A stretch of DNA of 64,000 nucleotides, taken from G051903925 sp051903925. GTDB lineage: Bacteria > Pseudomonadota > Alphaproteobacteria > Zavarziniales > Zavarziniaceae. Made by a program: the position numbers and the translations under genes. Shown here one piece after another: positions 17,705 through 25,605 of the stretch. The notes beneath the pieces were generated by a model. That model did no database searches. It worked only from the letters and a program-made list of their open reading frames with translations, and was not told the DNA's origin. The stretch lies in assembly GCF_051903925.1 (NCBI RefSeq), contig NZ_CP173678.1:248001-312000 (forward strand), in the 5' to 3' direction. Each line of letters begins with the position of its first letter. Position 1 is the stretch's first letter.

Positions 17705-19111
17705 TCACACGGCGCTACGCCAATTGCCGTGAAAGCCGAAAGGCACGCGCGCGGGCAGTTCGGCCACCGCGACGGGTCCGGCGGCCACGTCGGTCGCATC
17801 CAGGACGAGCAGGTCGCTGCGATGCTCCGCACCGCGATAGACGGTGGCCAGCAGCCAGCCGTCGCCTTCCGCCGCACTGGCCGACCGCGGCACGAACACG
17901 GGCTCCCCCGGGACGTCACCCGCAGGCAGGCGATAGACCGACTGCCGTCCCGTCTTCAGGTCGACATGGGCCAGCGAATCAAAGCTGCCCGCGGTTTCCG
18001 TGCGGCCATTGGTGGCGGTTGCCATGTACCCGTGGCGATAGGCGCGGCCGGTCAGGCGCTCGTCCAGGCGCGGGAACTCGCCGGCCAGGTCGCTCAGGAC
18101 TTCTTCCGTATAGGTGTCGCTGTTGCCGGCCAGGTCGAAGGTCCAGCGGACCAGGCGCCCTTCGATAGGGCTGCGCGTCATGCTGCCGTCGGCGTTGGGG
18201 AACAGCGGCACGCGGTCATAGCGGACCATGTCGCACATCACCTTCGAGCCCTCGGTGAAGGCGTTCATCGGGTGGTAGACATAGGCGGCCGGGCCCGTGA
18301 ACCAGCGCATGTCCGCGACCGAGCCGTGGCGGGGCATGATGCCGATATGGCTCCCCTTCTCCGGCTCCCAGGCCAGGGCCGGCAGACCCTTCATCGCCCG
18401 CTCGATCGAGGCGGTGCAGGGGAAGATCGGGAAGATGACATGCTCTGCCGTCACCACGAAGTCATGCACCATGCTGGCGAACGGCGCCTCGAACCGCTCT
18501 GCATGGGTGATGCGGCCAGCGGCGTCGGCGATGTGGAAGCTCATCTCGGGCGAGGAGAAGCCCCCCACCTGATAGCCGAAGAACAGCATCTCGCCGGTCA
18601 CGCCGTCGATCTTGGGATGGGCGGTCACGGGTCCGCTGACCTTGCCGTCGAAATCCCAGGGGCCGACCGTGTCCAGGCTGTCCCACCCCATCTCGACCGG
18701 CAGGTTGCCCTCTTCCAGGGCCAGCAGCCGTCCGCCGTGGTAGAGGACGTTGGTGTTGGCCACGTTCATCTTCGTGCCCTGCGCCACGGGATCCGTGCCC
18801 ATCGGGTTGAAGCCGTCGTAGAGCGCGCGGCCATGCTGACGCTCAAGCTCGAACTTGCCGGTGCGGACCCAGCGGTTGCGGTAGTCGACGCGCCCATCCT
18901 CGATGTGGAAGGCATGGACCATGCCGTCGCCGACGAACCAGTGGTGATCCCCCTTCGGGGCGAATTGCGGGTTGGGCCCTATGCGATACAGGCTGCCGGC
19001 CAGGTCGCGCGGCATCTCGCCATGGATCACCAGGTCAGGCGCGTCCGATTCCTGGCGCAGCGGCGCGAAATTGCCCGACAGGTAGGGATGCTTGGGGAAC
19101 GGCTTGGCCAT
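17705..19111 (-). CDS. Carotenoid oxygenase family protein
   Basis: 468 aa non-haem iron dioxygenase of the carotenoid cleavage / lignostilbene dioxygenase family. The N-terminus has the family segment SLYRIGPNPQFAPKGDHHWFVGDGMVHAF; four iron-ligand histidines are expected and candidates are seen in AHPKIDG, MVHDFVV, YHPMNAF and FGFHGNW. The ATG at 19111 with GGGAGG ten bases upstream fits better than the longer frame. Cytoplasmic. The substrate may be an apocarotenoid or a stilbene. It is divergent from a TetR gene that may control it. Confidence 0.88.
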   Translation of the reverse strand: MAKPFPKHPYLSGNFAPLRQESDAPDLVIHGEMPRDLAGSLYRIGPNPQFAPKGDHHWFVGDGMVHAFHIEDGRVDYRNRWVRTGKFELERQHGRALYDGFNPMGTDPVAQGTKMNVANTNVLYHGGRLLALEEGNLPVEMGWDSLDTVGPWDFDGKVSGPVTAHPKIDGVTGEMLFFGYQVGGFSSPEMSFHIADAAGRITHAERFEAPFASMVHDFVVTAEHVIFPIFPCTASIERAMKGLPALAWEPEKGSHIGIMPRHGSVADMRWFTGPAAYVYHPMNAFTEGSKVMCDMVRYDRVPLFPNADGSMTRSPIEGRLVRWTFDLAGNSDTYTEEVLSDLAGEFPRLDERLTGRAYRHGYMATATNGRTETAGSFDSLAHVDLKTGRQSVYRLPAGDVPGEPVFVPRSASAAEGDGWLLATVYRGAEHRSDLLVLDATDVAAGPVAVAELPARVPFGFHGNWRSAV

Positions 19112-19270
19112 CGACGCTGATCCTCCCGGTGCGGCCCGCGTGGCGCGGGTCCTGCGATGATGCTGCACGCGCGGTGCCCGGCGGCGTCCCCTATGGTCCG
19201 GGGACCATGGAGTGGACAAACCCGGGAGCGCCCGTCATGTTGACGGCGCCCACACTGGCAGAAATGTAGG

Positions 19271-19284
19271 CGATGTCAACATCG
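19271..19284. promoter_or_regulatory. Candidate TetR operator overlapping the regulator start
   Basis: A perfect 6+2+6 inverted repeat (CGATGT, CA, ACATCG) covers the ATG of the TetR gene. A second GTCA-TGT-TGAC dyad lies at 19234-19244, and ATGTTGAC (19237-19244) is the exact complement of GTCAACAT (19275-19282). This suggests paired sites controlling both divergent genes. Confidence 0.45.
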
Positions 19285-19902
19285 AATCAGGACGATCACA
19301 GGACCCGAGCGCCCTATCATCATGGCGCCCTGCGCGAGGCCCTGATCGAGGCGGCGGAGGCACTGCTGGAGGAAGGGGGGCCCAAGGCGGTCTCGCTGCG
19401 CGAGGTGGCGCGTCGCGTCGGCGTCTCGCACAACGCGCCCTATCGGCATTTCGCCGACCGCGAGACCCTCCTGGCCGAGGTCGCGGCGCGCGGCTTCCGC
19501 GCCATGACCCGGCGCCTGGCCGAGGCCGAAGCGACGGCCCCGCCGGGACGCGCGCTCCATGCCCGGCCCCAGGCCTATCTGCGCTTCGCCCAGGAAAAGC
19601 GGGGCGTCTACCTCCTGATGTTCGGCAGCGAGATCGACAAGACCGCCTACCAGGGCCTGGCCGAAGCGGCGAGCGAATCGTTCCAGCAATTGCTGAACGG
19701 CGTGTTGCGCGAGGGCGCGCCGGCACCGGGCCTGGTGGAGGCGCTGAACACCTGGGCCTATGTCCACGGCCTGGCGCACTTGGTCCTGGACGGCCAGTTG
19801 AAGGGCTTCCCCGTCGATCTCGACAGCCTGGTCCAGGCCGGCAGCGACGTGTTTCGGGCCGGCCTGAGCCAGAAGGCGCACACAGGGACGCCGCCTAGGT
19901 AG
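19273..19902 (+). CDS. TetR/AcrR family transcriptional regulator
   Basis: 209 aa. The N-terminal helix-turn-helix runs from about residue 18 to 65 (REALIEAAEALL ... LREVARRVGVSHNAPYRHFADRETLLAEVA is the classic pattern), with a TetR_C-like ligand domain behind it. It is divergent from the carotenoid oxygenase and its start codon lies inside a perfect inverted repeat, which points to autoregulation. The ligand is unknown. Confidence 0.9.
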   Translation: MSTSNQDDHRTRAPYHHGALREALIEAAEALLEEGGPKAVSLREVARRVGVSHNAPYRHFADRETLLAEVAARGFRAMTRRLAEAEATAPPGRALHARPQAYLRFAQEKRGVYLLMFGSEIDKTAYQGLAEAASESFQQLLNGVLREGAPAPGLVEALNTWAYVHGLAHLVLDGQLKGFPVDLDSLVQAGSDVFRAGLSQKAHTGTPPR

Positions 19903-19984
19903 ATTCCACGGGGTGACGGTGCAGCGGCGGTATCGTATCCAGTCAATACGAAACGCCCGTTTGTATCAGGTCGGGAGAAACCCG

Positions 19985-20221
19985 TTGCTCACCTTCGTCG
20001 AACTCACGATCGCCCCCGGTCAGGAATTCGCCTTTGCCGGCCAGGCCGGCACGATGCGGCTGCAATCGACCCATGACGGCCGCACCCGCGCCAACTGGTG
20101 GTACGCCAAGGACGTGGCCAAGGTGGCGGAGGTGATGCGGGCCGAAAACCCGGGCATGGAAATCTCCGTCATCATCGACGCGCCGGCACCCGCGTCCGAG
20201 GGGTACCTCGCCCTCAGCTGA
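19985..20221 (+). CDS. Small hypothetical protein
   Basis: 78 aa from a TTG at 19985 preceded by GGGAG at good spacing; the frame is open to a GTG at 19913 (102 aa). It has a compact, balanced composition and no signal or membrane segment. The pattern VELTIAPGQEFAFAGQAGTMRLQSTHD suggests a small beta-rich domain. I recognise no family. It is convergent with the M20 gene, with an eight-base overlap of the 3' ends. Confidence 0.5.
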   Translation: MLTFVELTIAPGQEFAFAGQAGTMRLQSTHDGRTRANWWYAKDVAKVAEVMRAENPGMEISVIIDAPAPASEGYLALS

Positions 20222-21488
20222 GATAGTCCAGCGCAGCCAGGGCGTGGCTGCGCACGACGTGGAGGAATTCCGCGATCGTTACGTTCTCGTCCCGCTTGCC
20301 CATCAGGGTCGGCGGCGGACCATAGACGAAGGCCGGAACACCCGCGCCACGCCAAAGCTGCATGTCGGTGGCGCCCAGGCCCACCGCAGGGACCGGGGTC
20401 GCCTGCTGCAGGCCACGCGCAGCCTCGGCAATGGCCCGGCCCAGGGGATGGGCGGGGTTGGACCAGTTGGCGTCGCTGAAACCGAACTCCTCGTACGTCG
20501 CTTCCGGGTAGTTGGCCATGATCGCGTCGATGGCGGCGCGGATGCGCTCCCGGCCCACGCCGATGGGCAGGCGGATGTCCACCTCGAACACGCAGGTCGA
20601 CGGCACCATGTTGACCTTCACCCCAGCCTTCACCGTTCCCACGGTCACGGTGATCCGCCGCATGACGGTGGCGGCACCTTCGCCCATCGTCGCCTCGACG
20701 ATCGGTACCGCCTGCTCCAGGACGTCGGCAACCTCGGGCGGCGCGGGCGTGTCCAGGTCGGCCAGGCGGTCGAGGTCGAGCATCAGCCGGGCCCCGATGC
20801 GCGAGGCGCTGGCCGACAGGTGGGGATAGGCGCCGTGCGCGCCCGGCGTGCACACGGTGAAGCGCAGCCACATCCGTCCGCGTTCGCCAAAACGCAGGAT
20901 GCCGGCGCCCGACGGCTCTCCCGACAGGCAGGCGTCGCCATAGAGGTCGGGGCGCACCTTGAGCATGTAGCGCGCGCCATAGGGGCCGAACGTCTCCTCG
21001 TCGGAAACGACGGTAAGGCTCAGGCGGCCCTTCAGGTGCTGGCGCAGCCGGTGCAGGTAGATATAGGTGAAGATCGACGCGGTCGTGCCGCACTTCATGT
21101 CGACGGCACCCCGGCCCCAGATGCGGCCGTCCGCGATGGCGCCGCTCCAGGGACCGTGTGTCCAGGGTGTGGCTCCGTCCTCCACCGGGAACACGTCGAT
21201 ATGGCCGTTGAGGACCAGGTGCGAGCCGGGGGTGGCACCGTCGAAGCTGGCGGCCAGGTTCGGCATGTCGTCGCGCGCATTGATCCAGTCGAAGCCAAGG
21301 TCCTCCGCCTCCAGCGCCTGGGCGACGACGGCCGCCGCCGCGACCGTGTCGCCGGGCGGGTTGTCGCTGCGCGCCTGGAGGAAGCGGGAGAAGAAGCCGA
21401 TCAGCCGGTCGCGATCCTGCTCGATCCAGCCCAGCACGGACTCGCGTACGCTGTCCGCGGCGCGCCGGGGCGCGGGGGTCCCGTTCAT
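20214..21488 (-). CDS. M20 family metallo-amidohydrolase (ArgE/DapE/ACY1 type)
   Basis: 424 aa, cytoplasmic dizinc amidohydrolase. Metal motifs HLVLNGHIDVFPV, WGRGAVDMKCG and the catalytic SDEETFGPYGA are all present, with a dimerisation lid domain in the middle (NMVPSTCVFEVDIRLP). The family removes acyl, formyl or carbamoyl groups from amino compounds. The ATG at 21488 overlaps the deacetylase stop (ATGA), so the pair is translationally coupled. Third gene of the monooxygenase operon. Confidence 0.88.
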   Translation of the reverse strand: MNGTPAPRRAADSVRESVLGWIEQDRDRLIGFFSRFLQARSDNPPGDTVAAAAVVAQALEAEDLGFDWINARDDMPNLAASFDGATPGSHLVLNGHIDVFPVEDGATPWTHGPWSGAIADGRIWGRGAVDMKCGTTASIFTYIYLHRLRQHLKGRLSLTVVSDEETFGPYGARYMLKVRPDLYGDACLSGEPSGAGILRFGERGRMWLRFTVCTPGAHGAYPHLSASASRIGARLMLDLDRLADLDTPAPPEVADVLEQAVPIVEATMGEGAATVMRRITVTVGTVKAGVKVNMVPSTCVFEVDIRLPIGVGRERIRAAIDAIMANYPEATYEEFGFSDANWSNPAHPLGRAIAEAARGLQQATPVPAVGLGATDMQLWRGAGVPAFVYGPPPTLMGKRDENVTIAEFLHVVRSHALAALDYLS

Positions 21489-22414
21489 GTGCGCGCCCCT
21501 GCGGCGGTGACGCCGGGGCCTTCGAACAGCTCGGGAATGGGGCCGGTATAGTAGGGCATGCGGTCCACGCGCGGGCTCCAGGTGCCCGCCGCCTGGAGGC
21601 TGCGGACATGGGCGGCGATCTCCTCCATCGTCGCGAACCAGACGCCGCCCTTGTCCTGCATGTGGCGGATCAGCCTGGCCGTCGCCTGCGCCCGCGATGG
21701 ACGGCCCGACAGGAAGGGGTGCCAGACGGCGATCCACATGCCGCCTTCCTCCCACGCGGCGTCGAACTCGTCGCGATAGACCTCGAACGCCGCGGTGACG
21801 GAGCGAACCTGCATCACATAGTTGAAGTCGCGCCCGTACATGAAGTGGGGCCAGTCATCCAGCGTCGCGTGCGTCGCCAGCGCCACCAGCGAGCCGGCCT
21901 CGCTCTCCAGGACATAGGGCACGTCGTCGCCCATCAGCGACGCGTCATAGGTCATGCCGCCGGCGATCATCAGGTCCAGCGTGCGGTCCGAAAAGCGATA
22001 GGACGGCGCGCGATAGCCGCGGGGCTTCTGGCCCGTGTACTTCACGATGACATCCGTGGCGCGCTGGAACCAATAGGCCTCCTGCTCGGCATTCATCTCG
22101 GACGGCAGCTCGTGCAGGTAGCCGTGGTGCGCCACCTCGTGCCCGTCCTTCAGCATGGCTTCGACCGCCTCCGGATAGCGCTCGATCGACCAGCCGGGGA
22201 CGAAGAAGGTCTGCCGGATGCCGGCCTCCTTCAGCACTTTCAGGATGCGGGGCATGCCCACCTGTGGGCCGTAGCGCAGCATGGACAGGCTGGCCACGCG
22301 GCTGTGCGCCGTCGCGTGATGCGCCAGGTGCAGGATGCTGTCGGCATCCATGTCATAGGTGAAGGCGACGGCGCAGCGCGCCCCGTTGGGCCAGGGGACG
22401 GAGGTTGGAAACAT
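21485..22414 (-). CDS. Polysaccharide deacetylase-fold protein (PuuE allantoinase-like)
   Basis: 309 aa NodB-fold metal hydrolase. FTYDMDAD supplies the first aspartates, GHEVAHHGYLHE the two metal histidines, and GYRAPSYRFS the third motif. There is no signal peptide, and the overall pattern (FVPGWSIERYP before the histidine motif) is closer to PuuE-type cyclic-amide hydrolases than to cell-wall deacetylases. It overlaps the M20 gene and follows the HpaB-type gene by 15 bases. A ring-opening amidase role is inference from context. Confidence 0.8.
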   Translation of the reverse strand: MFPTSVPWPNGARCAVAFTYDMDADSILHLAHHATAHSRVASLSMLRYGPQVGMPRILKVLKEAGIRQTFFVPGWSIERYPEAVEAMLKDGHEVAHHGYLHELPSEMNAEQEAYWFQRATDVIVKYTGQKPRGYRAPSYRFSDRTLDLMIAGGMTYDASLMGDDVPYVLESEAGSLVALATHATLDDWPHFMYGRDFNYVMQVRSVTAAFEVYRDEFDAAWEEGGMWIAVWHPFLSGRPSRAQATARLIRHMQDKGGVWFATMEEIAAHVRSLQAAGTWSPRVDRMPYYTGPIPELFEGPGVTAAGART

Positions 22415-22429
22415 CGCGTCAGCCCTCCC

Positions 22430-23947
22430 CTACACGATGCCGGCGCGGGCACGCACGGCGGCCAGGCCTTCGCTGCGGTCATAGGAGCGGTAGAGCTCCT
22501 CCTTCAGCGCTGCGGCGGGCGTCGCGTTCACGTTCTCGAACAGCGCCACCCGCATCGCGGCGGAGGACGAGGTCATGTCCCAGACCAGGTTGAACAGCCG
22601 GTTCTTGTCCCGCGCGTGCAGCTTGTGGCCCGGCAGGTACTCGTCTAGCAGCGGTCCCAGGTCCGCGCGCTCCCAGGTCGCGCGCGGCACGCGGCTGATC
22701 AGCCCCTGGCCCGACAGTTCGCGCAGGGTCTGCATGATCCGCGGCAGCTGCTCGATCGACAGCAGGCGGCCCGCCGTCACATAGGTATGGTGCGGGAGCA
22801 TCACGCCGCTGTCGGTGAAGCTGCCCTTCTCCATGGCCAGCGTCATCAGCCCGCGCAGCTGCACCGCATAGGCGATCACGTCCGCCACCATGGCCCGCAC
22901 CGCCGGCACCTGGTCGGTGCCGAGCGCATCCACGATCAGCTGGGCGGCGGCCGCGAACAGCTCCGCGCGATAGGACAGGCGCGTGCCGATCTTCCAGAAG
23001 GCGAACTGCCCCAGCGTCGTATAGATCTGCGGCGTCATCCGGTTGCGATAGCTGAAGACATAGTCCCACGGCACGAACACGTCGTCGAACAGCAGCAGCC
23101 CGTCCGCCTCCTCCCCGCCTGAGCCCAGGGGGCTGTCCTCGCTATCCTCGGTGCCGGAGAGGTGCGATCCGCGCAGCAGCAGGCGCAGGCCAGGCGCGCC
23201 GGCCGGGATCGCCGTCCAGATCGCGCATTCGTCGGGCATGGTGGGGTTGGGCGGCGGCATCGAGATCGAGCCGATATTGCCCTGCGCCAGCACCGAATTG
23301 GCGGCCTTGGCCCCGCGCAGGACGATGCCGCCGCGGCGCTCCTCGACCACGCGCAGGCGACCGGGCTGTTCGGGCATCGGGCGCCTGCGGTCGGTCTGCA
23401 CGTCGATGATGACGTCGGCGCTGATCAGGTTGTGGGCGCGGCCCACCTGCAGGAACCGCTCGATCTTGGGCAGGGCGTCCGGCTCGTGCTGGCGGACGAG
23501 GTGGTTCCAGGCGACGAATGACACCGCCTTGACCGGACCATAGTCGGGCGGCCGCCCGAACATGCCAAAGGTGCGAAAGGTCGACGCCCTGATCATCCGG
23601 TCATAGGCGCGCAGGTCCTCCACGCTGCGCGGCACCAGCCAGGCGGTGGAGTAGCGCATGCCCGTGGCCGGATCGACGGTCGTCAGGTCGTCCGCCAAGG
23701 CCGGGTCGTGCTGCGCGTCCATGTACCCGGCGATCGTGTCGATGCCGCGGGCCAGCGTGGGTTCCGCGGTCACATCGGTGACGTCGCGCCCGTCGATGAT
23801 GACGTGGCGCCCGTCCTTCAGGCTTTCGCGATACTGCGCGCCCGTGCGCAGGCCCGTGCCGGCACCCACCAGCGCGGCATCGCCCGGCACCAGGTAGTCG
23901 GGCGCCGGGTCGCGTGGTGCCTCGGATGTCTGGATGGCTGCGTTCAT
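22430..23947 (-). CDS. 4-hydroxyphenylacetate 3-monooxygenase-type flavin monooxygenase (HpaB family)
   Basis: 505 aa. FADH2-dependent two-component monooxygenase of the HpaB / acyl-CoA dehydrogenase-like fold. The N-terminal YRESLKDGRHVIIDG, central RGAKAANSVLAQG and the DDVFVPWDYVF segment are typical of the family. No HpaC-type reductase is seen nearby. The ATG at 23947 was chosen over 24016, since the latter runs into the divergent promoter. Substrate unknown; the gene context suggests a nitrogen-containing aromatic or heterocycle. Confidence 0.85.
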   Translation of the reverse strand: MNAAIQTSEAPRDPAPDYLVPGDAALVGAGTGLRTGAQYRESLKDGRHVIIDGRDVTDVTAEPTLARGIDTIAGYMDAQHDPALADDLTTVDPATGMRYSTAWLVPRSVEDLRAYDRMIRASTFRTFGMFGRPPDYGPVKAVSFVAWNHLVRQHEPDALPKIERFLQVGRAHNLISADVIIDVQTDRRRPMPEQPGRLRVVEERRGGIVLRGAKAANSVLAQGNIGSISMPPPNPTMPDECAIWTAIPAGAPGLRLLLRGSHLSGTEDSEDSPLGSGGEEADGLLLFDDVFVPWDYVFSYRNRMTPQIYTTLGQFAFWKIGTRLSYRAELFAAAAQLIVDALGTDQVPAVRAMVADVIAYAVQLRGLMTLAMEKGSFTDSGVMLPHHTYVTAGRLLSIEQLPRIMQTLRELSGQGLISRVPRATWERADLGPLLDEYLPGHKLHARDKNRLFNLVWDMTSSSAAMRVALFENVNATPAAALKEELYRSYDRSEGLAAVRARAGIV

Positions 23948-24008
23948 GACCTGCGTCCCCGTTGCGAGGGAGAAGGATTGCAGGGCCGCAGGATCAGCAG
24001 AAATATTA

Positions 24009-24028
24009 TGATCCAATCAGCTGGATCA
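24009..24028. promoter_or_regulatory. Candidate LysR operator in the divergent promoter
   Basis: A 7-bp perfect inverted repeat (TGATCCA, six bases, TGGATCA) lies between the HpaB-type gene and its divergent lysR, just upstream of the chosen lysR start. Size and symmetry fit a LysR-type regulatory binding site. Confidence 0.5.
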
Positions 24029-24037
24029 GGTTTCTTG

Positions 24038-24970
24038 ATGAATGTCTCCCTCCGGGTCCTGCGCTATTTCGTGGCGGCGGCGGCGCACGGCAACCTGACC
24101 GCGGCCGCCGCGGCGCTCAACGTGTCTCAGCCGTCGATCTCGATGGCGATCGCGGAGCTTGAGGGGACGGTTGGGGCTGCCCTGTTCCTGCGCCGCCATG
24201 CCCGCGGCGTGGTCCTGACGCCGCAGGGGCGGGAGGTCGAGCGCCGGGCGCGCGAACTGCTGGCGCGGGTGGAGGATTTCTCAACCTCGATCAACGGATT
24301 GGGCACGGCGCTGCGCGGCCCCTTGCAGGTGGGCGTGCTCAGCTACCTGGTGCCGCGCTATGTCGCCGGCCTGGTCGCCGCCTTTGCCCAGGCGCAGCCC
24401 GAAATCGACGTGACCCTGCACGAGGGCGATCACCACGACCTGCTGGCCCGCATGCAGGCAGGCCAGGTGGAAGCGCTGATCTCCTATGACGTGCTGGTGC
24501 CGCCGGCCTTCACGGCGGAGGTCCTGCTGGACCTGCCGCCCTATGTCCTGGTCGCGGCCGATCATCCGCTTGCCGGCCGCAGCGCGATCGCCCTGGGCGA
24601 GATCGTGGACGAGCCCTGCGTGATGCTGGACCTGCCGGTCAGCCGCGACTACTACGCGACCTTGTTCGGGGCGGCCGCCCTGCGCCCCCGGGTCGCCCAC
24701 CGCACCAATTCCGTGGAAGCGGTGCGCAGCCTCGTCGCCAATGGCCTGGGCTACACCATCCTGAACCACACGGCGCGCAGCGACCGCGCGCTGGACGGCC
24801 GCCGGGTGCAGGCGATCGCCCTGACCGACCGCCTGCCGGTGGCGCACGTCGTCTCGGTCCGGTTGGCGGGAACCGAGCCGCGCGCCGCCGTCGCTGCCTT
24901 CCTGGATGCCGCCCGTCGCCACTTCCGCCAGGAAGCGCAAGGGGCAGCGCCACCCCGTCAGCCTTCCTGA
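24038..24970 (+). CDS. LysR family transcriptional regulator
   Basis: 310 aa. The winged helix-turn-helix is at about residues 4-62 (LRVLRYFVAAAAHGNLTAAAAALNVSQPSIS pattern), followed by a periplasmic-binding-protein-like effector domain. Divergent from the HpaB-type operon, so probably its activator, with the effector a pathway substrate or intermediate. ATG at 24038 gives the standard LysR N-terminus; an in-frame ATG at 24008 lies inside the palindrome. Its 3' end overlaps the convergent TetR gene by 13 bases. Confidence 0.92.
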   Translation: MNVSLRVLRYFVAAAAHGNLTAAAAALNVSQPSISMAIAELEGTVGAALFLRRHARGVVLTPQGREVERRARELLARVEDFSTSINGLGTALRGPLQVGVLSYLVPRYVAGLVAAFAQAQPEIDVTLHEGDHHDLLARMQAGQVEALISYDVLVPPAFTAEVLLDLPPYVLVAADHPLAGRSAIALGEIVDEPCVMLDLPVSRDYYATLFGAAALRPRVAHRTNSVEAVRSLVANGLGYTILNHTARSDRALDGRRVQAIALTDRLPVAHVVSVRLAGTEPRAAVAAFLDAARRHFRQEAQGAAPPRQPS

Positions 24971-25515
24971 CGGTCGCCCAATGCGCGCAATGCCTTGAGG
25001 TCGCGAAAGATGTCCTGCCAGTCCTGGGGACTGATCGTCATCAGGCCAAAGAAGCGCAGCATGAAAACCCCCTCCGTCGCCAGGACGGCGATCCGCGCCA
25101 TGCGCCCGGCGGCGGTGCCCAGGTCCAGGCCCGCCATGCGGCGCGCGTACCAGGCCCTGGCCAGGTTCTGGTGTTCCGGGCTTTGCATCAGGGCGGCCAG
25201 CACGGCCGCCGCCTTGGCATTGGCGTCGTAGTCCTCCTGCATGGATGCCTGGACGTGGGCCCAGGCCTCGTCCAGCGGATCGGCATCGGGCCCGGCGATC
25301 TGCGCCACCACCGCGTCGAAGCTGTGGTACCAGCGACTGAACATCGCCTCGATCATGGCTTCCTTGGAGCGGAAGCTGTACTGCACGCCCCCCTTGGTCA
25401 CGCCGGCCTGCCGGGCCACGGCCTCGATCGTCAGGCCGGCCGCCCCGTCACGCAGGACCACATCCTCGGCCGCGTCCAACAGCCGTTCGGGATCGATCGT
25501 CCGGGGCCTGGCCAT
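24958..25515 (-). CDS. TetR/AcrR family transcriptional regulator
   Basis: 185 aa. Helix-turn-helix at about residues 8-55 (LLDAAEDVVLRDGAAGLTIEAVARQAGVTKGGVQYSF pattern). It is divergent from a DHA2 drug-efflux transporter with a palindrome between them, so it is very probably the local repressor of the transporter, released by an exported compound. Confidence 0.9.
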   Translation of the reverse strand: MARPRTIDPERLLDAAEDVVLRDGAAGLTIEAVARQAGVTKGGVQYSFRSKEAMIEAMFSRWYHSFDAVVAQIAGPDADPLDEAWAHVQASMQEDYDANAKAAAVLAALMQSPEHQNLARAWYARRMAGLDLGTAAGRMARIAVLATEGVFMLRFFGLMTISPQDWQDIFRDLKALRALGDRQEG

Positions 25516-25546
25516 CAGCCCGCCCGACCTTGAATTGTTTCCAATA

Positions 25547-25560
25547 AATACGTATGTATT
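25547..25560. promoter_or_regulatory. Candidate TetR operator between regulator and efflux gene
   Basis: AATAC and GTATT flank GTAT; the centre ATACGTAT is itself palindromic and the dyad extends imperfectly to TTTCCAATA and TATTGAAA. It is very AT-rich for this genome and sits 31 bases upstream of the TetR start, so it probably overlaps both promoters. Confidence 0.5.
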
Positions 25561-25605
25561 GAAACACGGGCGCCCGTCCTGGTGCCGGTCCCAAGGTGCA
25601 TTGTC

